From NCBI GenBank assembly GCA_023846275.1, contig CM043877.1, positions 18,396,607 to 18,460,606 on the forward strand: a stretch of DNA of 64,000 nt. Direction: 5' to 3'. The notes beneath the pieces are model-generated. The model was given only the letters and a program-made list of their open reading frames with translations. It ran no database searches and was not told where the DNA came from. Of this stretch, positions 1 through 11,965 are shown piece by piece (position 1 is the first letter of the stretch; each line of letters starts with the position of its first letter). The translations under genes were made by a program, and so were the position numbers. Source of the stretch: Vanilla planifolia. Its lineage: Eukaryota; Streptophyta; Magnoliopsida; Asparagales; Orchidaceae.

Positions 1-1405
1 TGCATTTGGCACCTTTTTTTAGGAAGGATGTAACTGGATTTATTAAGTGAGTAACCGGTGGTTTTCCTTAAGATATTTGATGAGGTAACCATGAGATTAC
101 ATGTAGAGAACTGCCAATTGAATTTCATAAGGTGCTCTAATTATAATAGCCTTATGTAGTTGGGTATTTAAACAACTCTTAGCTAGTTTTCTTAGGTTTA
201 GTAGCTATAAGAAGGATTAAGGAGGACTGTACTTGAGAGAAGCCAAGGAGGAGAGGCAAGCAATGAGTAAGAAGAGGATAAAATCATAAGCTTTTAAACA
301 AAAAGAAAAAAAAGATCCCTTAAAGAAGTACACTACAAGGTTAAGAGGTAGGATAAAATTTATGATCATCTATATGCAAATACATGATAAGTAATAATTG
401 CATACTTTGATAACCATGCATGTAATTATAATTATGCTATGATCATAAATTTATGTTGTTATGCCCCCTTCACTTTTAACATAACTTAAGAGGAATTATT
501 GATGACAATACTTGAACCATGATGTTGATATTTTTGTGGTTAATTGCATGCTTAAGTCTAGATCCACATGATATCATGATCCTTTCATGAATCTAGATTG
601 TTAATGCTAAGTAAGATGTCATAATGGAGACATACTAGAATAATTCCTTCTTGTAACTTAAGAATTTTGTGAAATATTTTGTGATGTTTTGGATGATCCA
701 AAACCAATATTTAAGGTTTATTTAAGTATTATTATTAACATAAAAAATTGTTAAATCATGTTGGAAACTATCTAATGATAACTTAGATTTACTCATACCA
801 TGAATTAAGTAATTTTATTCCATGTTGGAAAGGAAGAAAATCATGATGCCAAGATTATGCTTGAAGTTTTTCTAGATGACAATCTATTCCATGTTTATGA
901 TGCTTAAAAATTCTTGCTTATGATTAGATGATTTAATTTTACTCATGGAGAATTCATGATTATTGAGAACATGATAATTTAATTAATTCATGTTGATTTT
1001 GGTGTTTCTAAGAACAATGGTGTGACATGATGTAATTACAAGATAAACCCTAGAATGTTATGTAGTAAATAGATTTTATTTTATGTAATTCGATTCCCAT
1101 AAAGTTAGTTGATGGACTTTAAGTTGCAAATTTGCATTTATAGCCAAACATAATGATGATTCTTGTAGCCAAACATTGTGTATAACCTCAGGTATTCCTT
1201 TGTATCTTAGGTTCATGACTTGGTTAAGACCTAAAGATGACTTAGAGAGCTTCTAAAGTGCCTGGGAGCCCTTAATTTCTAGATGGGAAGCTTGGTATAG
1301 CTTGGGTTAGGCCTTTGGATAAGTTGGGTTAATTGAAGGTCTTAAGTATGCTAATAAAGTGGTTTGGAGTTGGCAAATGCATGATTAATGTTAGATCTAT
1401 GAAAT
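1..1405. other. AT-rich intergenic DNA, no gene seen
   Basis: No open reading frame with a recognisable domain, no tRNA-like fold and no clear repeat end was found on either strand. A slightly more GC-rich patch at about 1170-1350 may belong to an old repeat, but I could not assign it. Confidence 0.6.
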
Positions 1406-1520
1406 TATGAGAGATATGTTACATATGTGATATCTTGTCAACTCCATGAGAGATATTCTAAATATGTGTATTATGTGAACTTTATGAGAGATTTGTTATA
1501 CTATAGATTGATTTTATTTT
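1406..1520. repeat. Three-copy minisatellite, unit 38-39 bp
   Basis: The word ATGAGAGATAT/ATGAGAGATTT recurs at about 1407, 1446 and 1484, each time followed by a similar T/A/G-rich tail with TATGTG. The copies are diverged. It overlaps a small ORF that has no recognisable domain. Confidence 0.55.
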
Positions 1521-1840
1521 TTGGCAGTTATTGTATCAATACTATTGTTCTAACTTTTCATTATATGGTAATTTTGAACTATATATATTTCTTTTATTCG
1601 GTTGTTTCAATAATAATGATTTATAGATTTTGATATCCTTCATTATCCTCAATTTTTTTAAGTTTTGTGTCCAATGTAATTGCTTCCCACCAATTCACTT
1701 CTTACTTGCAGATTTCAAACTCATTTGTAGAATCTCACCCTTCCTTTCCCCTTCCATGATCATGGCTACCCCTATTAGACTCAAAAACATTCTCAGGGAT
1801 TCTTCCTCTCCTTAAATATAAGGAATATAAAGGATTTATT
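1521..1840. other. AT-rich intergenic DNA, no gene seen
   Basis: Two short ORFs read through here without any recognisable motif; I treat them as chance ORFs. Confidence 0.55.
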
Positions 1841-1902
1841 ACATACACACACACACACACATACACACACACACACACACAGATATATATATATATATAT
1901 AT
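1841..1902. repeat. Compound (AC)n-(AT)n microsatellite
   Basis: An AC dinucleotide run, interrupted once by AT near 1861, is followed directly by an AT run. On the minus strand it produces a low-complexity ORF of V/C/Y and I/Y repeats that is not a gene. Confidence 0.95.
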
Positions 1903-4346
1903 GAGAATTGATATTCCTTGCGTTATCCATGCCAAAAAAAATCTCTAAAAATGTTTAAAACATTCCTATTCAAGCTACAACTTAAGCACTACCTTTCCAC
2001 GTTTTATTTATAGTTTTTTAAATCCACTTTGTATTTAAAATAATTTATTATTTCAAAAAACTTAATTAATTGAAAACTATGTCATTACTTTCATCACAAT
2101 TTTTTATTACAAATCTAAAAAATTCCAAACAATATATTTATTGCAAGACCTTAGGATGTTATAATTATTGAACATGAAACATTAATTGCTACAATATCCC
2201 AAAGAGTTGTCAAGCATTTCTAAACAACTACTATTAGAATGGCATGTTCCAAAGTTTATGCTCAATTTTTTATTTTTGTAAGTTGTGTTAACTTATTCAT
2301 TAGAGAAAGAAATGGAAGGCAACTTTTTGAAAATTAAAAGCTTTATAGGCAAGAGTTTTGGCTTTTGGAAGAAGTAGATGGAGCACTTTCTTTATCAGAA
2401 GAACCTGTGCTAGTAATGTTTTTTATAAACCCTATGTCAATAATGCACAAAAAATGCAATTTGTTTGATCGCCATATGCTAGAAGTGGTATAACTAATAC
2501 TAACTAGTAATTTAGCATTCAATGTTACTAAGAAGATATTAACCAAGAAATAGATGAAGGATTTATGCAGTATGAATGAAAAGCCTCAATATTAAAAAAG
2601 ATATGTTTGATGCAATTGTGTTTCAACTTAAAGGTGGTGTATGGATCTTCCATCATCAGTCATATTAAAAAGATTAATTTGATAAACACATGCATGAGCT
2701 TAACAAAAATTGACTGAAGAAGAACAATGACATAATACAATTTTCTTCTCTATTAGACAATGAGAGTACAAGTATTATAATTGAATCAATAGGAGTTAGA
2801 AATACTCCTTGATTGTTTCATAAGTTTTGAGGTGATGTTGTAAGTATAATATCCACATACTAAAGTGAGAAATCAAGTTCAAGTGATGTGGCCTTGAATG
2901 CTAAAAAACAAGCAATTATGCTAAAACAAAAATTGACATCTTAAACAAGGATGCAAAGTTTCAAGAATGAAGGTGGTCAAAACCATTAGGAGTATATGTT
3001 TGAAAATGTAATGTCCAAGAGTATATAAAATTTCTAAATTTAAGTGTTTGTATTCCAATTGAGTCATTGACTTTTGGCTAATGTATATCATTTTATTCAA
3101 TGTCATGTTGAAAATGCTAAAGACTTTAGAGCAAAAAAAACTATAACAAGGTGCATTTGATTAATAATGAGTTTTTGATTATCAATGAGTACAAAAATGT
3201 ACCAATCGTGATGCTCATTACATAATTTATGATTAATGACATATGATAACTTCCAAAGCTATGAAGAAAACTCTTTTTGGATAATATATGCTATTTAAGA
3301 AGCAAGAGTTTGTAGGCTTGATTCCTCAAATAATTTTGTTAGACGCCATAAATATGACATTGTACAAACATATGAAATAGAGAGCCTACTTAACCATTGC
3401 ACTTAAAGCAAACTAAAGAAGAGTGAATGACTAAGAAAATAAATCTTGATCATTTATAGGTTTTTTGGAGCTTGTTGTATACACATGTCAACTTAAAGCA
3501 TCAAGGAAAGCTTGGCATGTAAGTTTTATTGTGTCACTAAATTAGATTGTGCAATGGCAATTTTTTTATCAAAAATCACATAAAACTATTAAGGAAAATG
3601 AAATTACATTCTATGAGGGGTAGCTATATAAGAATCAGTATGTCATTCAGTAAGGTGGAGATGCCACCCAAAAAGTGAATATGGATGACAAAACTACCAA
3701 AGCTTCTAAATTTTTAAGAATTATCATTCATATAATGTAAATGCTAATAAGGATGGAGACCTATGATTACTGTAGACACCTCAAGCACTACTAACTATTC
3801 TAAAAATAATTGTTTATAAAAAGGTTGCTTGCTTTATTACGTATGGGATCAGACCCCAACATTGCTTATGAGCCTTGTGAGAGAATACATGTAAAGTCCA
3901 ATTTTTTCTATCAATAATTGAACCATCATATAGTCAATTCAATAGTAATTACATCATCCTATAATTGAATCAGTCCATCAAATGTTTAATTGATTAGGTC
4001 ATGTTATAAATTGATCAAAATGTCTATCTAGATTTTGAATTGGTATGATTGTGCATTAGGCAATCCTACAAGTTTCTAGGAATTCAACAATGATCACTAG
4101 CTTTTGCAAAAACCTTGACTATTTTCCAATTTTATGTCCTGAATGGTCATGTAACAATTAGATAAGCACTTTACTAAAGTTAAGTAGGACTAAACAAACA
4201 TGAATTTAAAGAATTTTTTGACATAAATAATATTGCAATTTCAATTCTAAACATCAATGAAAAAGTTAAGTTGAAGTTATGAAGTGGTGTCTATTCATCA
4301 TCTCTTAACCTTTAAGAAAGCTTCTTCATTTGCTAAAGTGGTAACA
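1903..4346. other. AT-rich intergenic DNA, no gene seen
   Basis: Low-complexity A/T-rich sequence with scattered short ORFs. No domain could be recognised in six frames by eye. It may be strongly decayed retrotransposon DNA. Confidence 0.5.
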
Positions 4347-4950
4347 TGTAACATCCCAAAAAGTGCTAAAACATTATTTAATTAAATAACAAATTACTTA
4401 TTTTGAGAAAATCATTTAGTTATGATATTTGAAAATTTTCAAAGTGACTAGGCCATATAAGGAGGGAGAAGAGACAATCTTCAACTAAGGTATATATCTT
4501 TAATAGTTTATATTTTCATTAAATGTTCATCAAATTTTTTGAATTCTATAAAATGATAAAATTAATGAAAATTACCAAAGAAGGATTATGAGTAAAAAAA
4601 GAGGGGAAGAACCTTAAATAGTGAAGTACAAAATATTAAAAACCTAATAATGTAAGTTTCATGAAAATTGTAAATGAATTAAGCATAAAATAAAAGATTG
4701 AAGTTATACAAAAATATAATATAAATTTTTTCTAAGGAAAAATATTAAATTATCAAATAACATAAAATAATTTCAAAATATTATTATAAATAATACATTT
4801 TATTAGAAGTCCAAGGTAATAAACTTTATAAACTAAAAAAGAATTTTAAAGAATAATTCAAGAGTAATTATGATATGAGACTTCCAATAAATTTTATGGT
4901 TTCTTTAATCTATAGAGAGTTACAAGTCACCCCCTCTTGTGTGAACATCT
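4347..4950 (+). repeat. Candidate LTR remnant (TGTAACATCCCAAAA start)
   Basis: The left edge reads TGTAACATCCCAAAA, the type of start common in plant Ty3/Gypsy LTRs. About 600 bp later a CACCCCCTCTTGTGTG stretch resembles the C-rich end of plant LTRs. No second copy, primer-binding site or target duplication was found. It could also be two unrelated remnants. Confidence 0.3.
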
Positions 4951-5314
4951 TAATACTTTATTATTAAAATTACATGCAAGACTTACTTAAACATGATGAC
5001 TTCACCTATACTAGCCAAAAGGACGTGAATTTTTGCAAAATGATTTGGTCAACATTAGTCACATTCTCTTCGTTATTTGTTCTTAATAGAAGTTCGAGAG
5101 TCAAGTTGTTCCCCAAGTCCAAAAAAATGGATGAATCTTTCAAGTGGGAGTTAGGAGTGCAAGAATTGTAATACTTGAGAAAAAACATATATAATAGTTG
5201 ACCAATCAACCAAAATGATTGAATGCCTTATACAAAAAAGGGGTCTAAAGACTTAAAAAAAGGGGTGTAATAGATGTATGCATTATAAACATGACTTTAC
5301 TTTGAGTGTTTTCA

Positions 5315-5330
5315 ACAAAAAGAGGGAGAA
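5315..5330 (+). other. Polypurine tract of a Copia-type element
   Basis: The purine tract AAAAAGAGGGAGAA follows a T-rich stretch and stands directly before the long LTR-like block starting near 5337. In SIRE/Maximus Copia elements a similar tract (AAAAAGGGGGAGAA type) primes plus-strand DNA synthesis and marks the start of the 3' LTR. Confidence 0.5.
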
Positions 5331-5336
5331 TAAAAT

Positions 5337-7935
5337 GATAAAATTTTTTTGATGTAAGATTAGTTGCATCCAAATGATGATTTGAGCTAATCTAATGTAG
5401 TATATTTACTTTTTCTTTGGTCTAATGGCATTTCTATCTTGATTTTGTTGAAAGCAATCATAGTTAAGGGTCTCAAAAAAGTGATTTTCTTGAATGAAAT
5501 GATTGAATGAAAGTAAGGATCTTTTTTCTTGACATCACTTCTTTCTCAAAATAGTGATTTTCTTTATTATGTATGCATGCACATCCTTAGGTTGTGATCT
5601 AAGTCTTTTGATTGAAATTTTAAGAAATAAGAATTATCATTTGAATATATCTCAATATCATCATCTTGAACCCCTCATCCCTTTGTAAGATTTTCATCAT
5701 GCCTCCATCTTCATCAATTTGGTATTAGGGTTTTATTTGCATTATTCCAACTACCATGATGGCATGCCATGACTAGCCACATTGTTTCCCCTAATTTCCT
5801 TACCTTATGTTATCACTTGCATTATGCCATCATTCTAGCCATGTCAAGTTTATAAAAAAAAAGTTACCCATGATTTCTAAGCAACCAATCATTGTTGTCG
5901 ATTGCTTTCTCGCTTGACTTATCTTCTTAATCCTCAAACTCTATGAACCTCATTGAATTCGATTGTAGTTATTATACCCTTGGTCATGACATCACTTATT
6001 TAATTATAACAAAATAATTATGTTAGTTTCTCTAGTATTTTTTAGTGTATTTCAAATCATGCATTTTAAGTTCATGCAAGATTAATCAATTGGAGAGTTT
6101 GGACCAATGTCTTATGGACCAATCCATAAGTGAAGCAATGTTAAATAGTGTTGGTGGCCACACTCTAACTGTGTCTTGAATAGCATATCAATGAGTCATT
6201 GATCAAACTTTTAATAGAGTAGCTAACCATCAAAAATCCATCTCCAAGACATCTATTATTTTGATTATTTATCTTATTAATTATTTATATATGACATAAT
6301 TAAGATACATAACCTCATTCACACACATGTGTGATCATTGATTTTCTATGCATTATTATTTTAATAGTTATTAAAATATTTTATTATTTGAATAGCTATA
6401 AAAATAATTTAAATTAAAAAACAATTAATATATAAAAATTGTTTTAAAAAGAGCAAAAATCTAGCCTAAGCACCCACTCATCAGCCAAGACCAATGGCTT
6501 AAGCTAAGTGACCCAAAGTGTTAGGCACTAGGCCTTAGGGAGTGGTAGGTTCGGAGAACAACTAAAACTGAGTTGGGTAAGGCTTCGAGTCTCAGTTAGG
6601 GTACAAATCTTGTAGTGACTTTGGTTAAATTAAATCAAAACATCACTCTTTAATTGGTCAGCTTAGACGTATTGAGTTAAGTAGTAGGATCAGATTAGGT
6701 CAAACCCATGTATATTATATATGTGAATAAGTGTCTTGGGTAATGACCTCCCAAGAGCACCATAGGGTAGCTAACTCTATTAAACTTCCTTAACAGTGTG
6801 GAAGAACTTTGATATACCACAAATCTCATATATAATTTCATAATGTGGGACTAAAAATGATGTTTTTACTTCTAAACTTGGGCAAATTAGTGTCATCCAA
6901 TTGCATATTTTCATGATCCAATGATCACTATCATGTTTGTCATTTTGAATAATAGAATTCATCTAGCCATCCATCTAAAAAGTGTGACCAAATGGCTAAG
7001 ATATTCTTTGTTTTTATGAATAATATATTTCATCTAACTGTCCATCCGATAAATATGATTGAACGATTGAGAGCTCCTTCACTTTCATGAATAGTGATTT
7101 TGTGCAACATCATAGCCCACTTAGGATACGTGATCATTGTGATTAGACTTGACTATTTAATTAAGATTTCAATTGAATGAAACCTGTTTCATCTGCCCAA
7201 ATCAAATAATGACTGTTTATCGTCTTCCTCCATGTATTTCCCACAATGGTTGTCTTTTGGGAGAGGTCATTTCAAGCTGTTAAAAGTATTATTTTAGCAT
7301 GTTTTTGTTTGGACTATAAATAAAAGTCATTTAATAATATTTGAATTTGATGAATCAACTTAAAAAAAACTCATGTATGCTTAAGAGAAGTTCAAAACCA
7401 AAAACTTCATTTTTCACAACATACATGTGAGAGCTATGGTTTTCATTTCTTGCTTCTAATACTCTCCTCTTTAATCATTTTGCATCATTCAGGTAATTTC
7501 TATATCAATAGTTTATTATGTCACACTTGCTTGAAGGATTCAAATGTATAAAAATTTTGTATGCACCAACTTTTATAAAGCTTTCAATTTTTTTCTTATA
7601 GCTACTTTTTTGTGGATGTTGGCATTTCATTGGAGCACCAATTTATATGTGGTTTACTCTACCACTTCGACAAAAGGGAGAGGTTAGTGGAAGCTTAATC
7701 GGTGATTAGGGGTGGATGAGTCATAGGTTTTGTTTGAATCACCTAAAAAATCTTGGTGCTTTACTCTTTTTTTGTGTAATTTTTCTTTTTCATTTCATGA
7801 GACAAACTTCCAAAAAAATTTATTACTAAGTAGAACAAAAATTCTTTAATTAAATAGTTTTTTAAAATAAAAAAGATTTGTTAAAAACACAATTCACCTC
7901 TCTTCTCTTGTGCATTGTACCTCACATGATTCACA
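5337..7935 (+). mobile_element. Long Copia-type LTR (SIRE/Maximus-like), about 2.6 kb
   Basis: It begins after the polypurine tract at 5315-5330. Near 7313 a TATA-box-like ACTATAAATAAA occurs. At about 7705-7760 a GGGGTGGATGAGTCATAGG block is followed by a CACCTAAAAAATCTTGGTG block, a signature of the 3' part of long Copia LTRs. It ends in the C-rich TTCACCTCTCTTCTCTTGTG block at 7895-7915. The length is close to that of the clearer LTR at 52027-54578, although I see no sequence similarity between the two. No primer-binding site follows, so this is either a 3' LTR or a solo LTR. The family assignment is inference from known LTR layouts; both ends are approximate. Confidence 0.5.
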
Positions 7936-9030
7936 TCAACAACAATTTCATCATGTTTTACATGCTTTTTGGCTAAAACATGTTTTTGACATTCAAAATA
8001 ATGCCAGCATGATATAATACAAAAACTACTCGCATACTTTCCCACTCATCCAAACCATTTCTTACTTCATAAAAAGTTTCATGCATTCTTTAATGCACCT
8101 CACTATCTTGTGTAAATCCTACTTTGTCAATTAATTTTGCCACAAGAGCTTGTTACCTTGTGCTAAACTATCTAGCCTGACTTGGACTAATAAGCCAACC
8201 ACCTAAATTTTCATGCACATTGCATGTGTGCAACCTAGTATAGAAACACCTTACTAAAAGTTGAACAGAATTGGTTTAACACTTAGAGCTTATTTTAAGT
8301 CAGTTTGGTTATTACTTTTCAAAGTTCTTTTTAAGAGATTATGGGCCAAAGCCAAAAATTGAGAAAATTTTTTATCCAATTATTGCCTTCACCATAACAT
8401 TTGTATGAGTTCTAATATAAGATAATTTTCACATGTTGGGTGAGAAATATAAAACATTTGATAATTACTAACCAAAAAATGATAATTATAAATTTATTAA
8501 AGTGCATTTCACTTTCATTTAATATGATTATCTTGATTTGAATATTAGTATACTAGATTCCAAATCTATAAATTATAGTTATGGTACTCATTAGAGTTTA
8601 TTCTATTTAAAAGCTTAGTGATGAACTTGTGTGAACATATCTTAAAACTTATAAGTGACAACTAATAAAATGTTCCACATTTGTATTTTTAACCAATTTA
8701 AAATAACATTTGTTCTGTTGCTTAAGTTAGATTTCTTAAGAGAGTTATTTAATAACTATGCTAATATCTTTTTCATTTTTTTTATTTATTTTTTATTAAA
8801 TAAATTAAATAATTTATTTAAGAATTATTTAGTTAATTTAATTATGTATATATCATTTTAATTACATTATTATTTTAGTTTAACAATATATGAAAAAATA
8901 TTTTAGAGTTTTAATCATATCATTTACACATCATCTCCTAAACATAATCAAATGAAAATTTTAGCACAGATTAGAAATAAAATTAATGAGTTTAATATTA
9001 CTACAAAAAAAAACTAGATAAGTTAGGAGT
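7936..9030. other. AT-rich intergenic DNA, no gene seen
   Basis: A/T-rich sequence with one ORF of F/L/N/I residues at 8655-8861 that reflects base composition only. No repeat boundary or domain recognised. Confidence 0.5.
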
Positions 9031-9034
9031 TACA

Positions 9035-9560
9035 ATGGCTATGGTTTTAAGATTAAGAGATAAAATGTCACTTTGCACACCACAAAATTCTAAATTTCAT
9101 GATAAAAGATTACATGAACATTACACAAATAGAGAAAAGGTAATTCTACCATTGTTGAATATTTGAATACATTTGAAGATCTAGTAGTTTGAATAAATTT
9201 CACTAATGAGGATCAGCAATTAACAAAACGATTTATTTTGGGACTTAAGTAAGAGATAAAATGGAAAGTCGAGTTGTGTTTTCCTTGGACTCTTAAGGAT
9301 GGTGTTGAGATAGTTCAACTAATAGAAATATTCCAAACATTAATACCTAAGAATTTTAATGTTAAATAAATTAGCTCAACTAGGCAACACCCATGGTAAT
9401 TACTAAGTCTGATTTTCCTTCTTAGTTTGGAACTCAAACAAATGGGGTGCTAATAGAAATAATCTCCAAAATGAAACAATTTTTTTTCCATATGTGTGAG
9501 ATGGTTGTGCATAGTAGTTATCAATGTGAGGTCAATTTGAAAGATTCAAATTCTTAGATA
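9035..9560 (+). pseudogene. Ty3/Gypsy gag relic with zinc knuckle
   Basis: Read with a few stop codons and frameshifts, the plus strand gives the core of a retrotransposon gag protein. Recognisable stretches include IVEYLNTFEDLVV, then TNEDQQLTKRFILGLK, then a PWTLKDGVEIVQL helix; this is the usual order in Gypsy capsid domains (YL-EFE-L, QL--RFI-GL, hydrophobic helix). Near 9490-9540 a C--C----H----C-like pattern (MCEMVVHSSYQC) stands where the nucleic-acid-binding knuckle should be. Protease, reverse transcriptase and integrase were not found downstream. The copy is inactive. Confidence 0.65.
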
Positions 9561-10299
9561 AACAAAATGATGACCTTCAAAAGCCTATCATTAAATTTAA
9601 AGAAGTTGTTCCCCTTACTAATAAGGTCATTAAATTTTAGTATTATTAGATTGATTTAAAAGAAATTGAATTCCTTATTGATAAGGAAAAAATAACAGAT
9701 AATGAGATTGATTTAAAAAGAAATTAAACATTTTTCTAATAAGGAATAAAAGGTAGAAAAATAAACTTAAAAATAATTGAACTAACCCATGACCTTAATC
9801 TTAAGAACCTTAAAAATATTTTGGACACATTATATGTACTGTTACTTCTTCTATATGTGAATCTCAAAATGATTTTAATTGTTATTATAACCCTGAGATT
9901 GATGATCACAAAACTAAGTTTTTAGTTACTAATGATTAAATGAGTTATTGTGAATGTGCAAAAATAGTTAATAGATGCTTGAGTAATTGCATAGAGTGGG
10001 ACACATATATGACTAATGTGGGATGAAGCTTGAAGACCTTTGCTTAAAGGGTGGTTCAAACTATAGAACTTGGAGCCATGAAGAAAAGATTTTTGTGTCA
10101 TGGCTAAACCATTTGGAGCTATTCATTTACTATAATCTAATGGTTAGAATGTCTAACCTTTCTTCTTCTACTAGAGTGGCAATTAGGATCCTTCCCATGC
10201 ATGTATTCTTTTTAAACCTTTGTTCTTTAGTTATATTCCTTTTAAATTTGCATTTGAATTTGAGTAGTATTAGCATAAATCGCTCTAGATTCATATCAA
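9561..10299. other. Decayed retrotransposon flank, no further domain seen
   Basis: Continues from the gag relic with A/T-rich sequence. A 94-residue ORF at 10023-10307 (plus) shows no domain I recognise; I see no reason to call it a gene. Confidence 0.4.
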
Positions 10300-11965
10300 G
10301 CACTTAAGTTGAAGAAATCAAAGTCAAATAAGCAATATTTTTAACTTCTTTATGGCTATACAATACTATGAACAAAATTGTACTTGTATGATTTACTTTC
10401 AAGGTTATAGGATTCATAACTATGATGATATTATATAAGTATGATGGCCTCATCGTACATATGTGGTTTTCATTCAGTCTAAGTATATGAAGAGTGAACT
10501 TATTCATACAGGATAATGGCATTATGCAATCTACATCTATATGTTGTAAGTTGAGTTATTGTAGGTATTGTGTGTATACGAATTTTTTTTATGTGTACAA
10601 CTATATTTCCTCTCAATTATACCTAAATTATAGTTGAGTCAAATATGAATGATGGCTTTCATCTCATAGATACAACCATATTCAACTTAGTGTGATCAAT
10701 TACTACTTGGTCATACTTGGTATCAAACATATATGAGCTCTTACATGTTCAATTTACTTGCATAACTTTCACATTGTATAGTATCAAGACAAATTTCATA
10801 CTAGTGTGGTCCATTCTCCTTGACAGTTAATTTGAAATACTCAGTATAAAAACTACTATAATGATATTTACAACTATGATAACTCTATTGTAAGTGCATG
10901 ATGTACAATCTTCTTATTAAACCTTAATAAGTTAAATATAACATGATTGTATTACATTTCATCCATAAATGATCACATCATATAAAAAATCATAAGAGCT
11001 CTACTCTAATTGAATAAATTATCATAAAATTGTTATCCATAAATCAGAATTGTATGATTATTCTAAGAATAAAAAATGAACTAAACATACCTGTATTGTC
11101 GTAGCGATCATCCAATACGATTAGCAACTTATGTATTAAGAACTTTTACCATATAGTATAATGTCAATTATCATACTTATATGAGATTTCTAAAGCAAGT
11201 AAAGTATATTAGTCAAACAAAATAATTATCATGATAATCTTAATTTAACTCCTATTGTCCTAATACAATTTCTATGATGTTATAGTATGAATGTGAACTT
11301 GAAACCATAAAGACTATGTAAATCTCATTAGCAATCATAAATTAGTTTTTCACACTCCATTTACCTTAATCTATTCCAAGGTATAAATACTAGTGCATTT
11401 CAAAAAATAATATGCTAATGATCAAGATTACAAAATCATCGAACCAAGAAAATGGCTTATTATGTTTTATAGTCTTAGTTGGAGCAATTCCATTCAAGGG
11501 AAATCATTTCTCATTTTGGTTTTAACTAATCTTACTATGATTCATTGTGGTATTTTTGTTCTAAGTCTCTTTTACATTGTAAGCATTGTACCAATCTAAT
11601 TATAAGAGGATTAAGATATAAGCTATTGTATTTATTCCATTTGTAAGTGTTGTAAATATTTACTTTACCTTTGCAATTCCTTTGAGTTGTTGTCTCCAAT
11701 GAGCACCTTGTTCATACTCAATTTACCCCTTCTAGCTTTATCAAAAGAGCTTTGTTTAGTAGAAGCCTGAATAGGTTGACTTCAAATAGACATGAGCTTA
11801 GGCCAAACTAAAAAAATCTTGTGTCCTTTAGTTCTCTACTTTGTGAAAAGTTATTTCATTAACAAAAGGTTTAAAAAATTTTCACATTTTTAAAATTTTT
11901 TGTTTTAACATTGCATGACATTACTCAATTCATCCCCTCTTATGGTTTATAATCCTTATTAGATT
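10300..11965 (+). mobile_element. Second long Copia-type LTR, 3' part
   Basis: The block is rich in ATGAT/ATCAT words, as are the LTRs at 52.5-53.6 and 57.6-59.6 kb. A TATA-box-like GTATAAATAC occurs at 11381-11390. A GAGCTTAGGCCAAACTAAAAA block at about 11790 leads to an AATCTTGTG motif, and a C-rich TTCATCCCCTCTTATGG end lies at about 11930-11947. That order (TATA, hinge block, C-rich end) is the same as in the LTR ending at 7935. A weak primer-site-like CTTATTAGA follows at about 11955. The left edge is not defined. Confidence 0.4.

Noticed and set aside
1735..1935. Minus-strand ORF with V/C/Y repeats
   Set aside because: It is a translation of the AC/AT microsatellite.
10718..10729. TGGTATCAAACA as a primer-binding site
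   Set aside because: It lies in the middle of an LTR-like block with no LTR end before it and no gag after it; probably chance.
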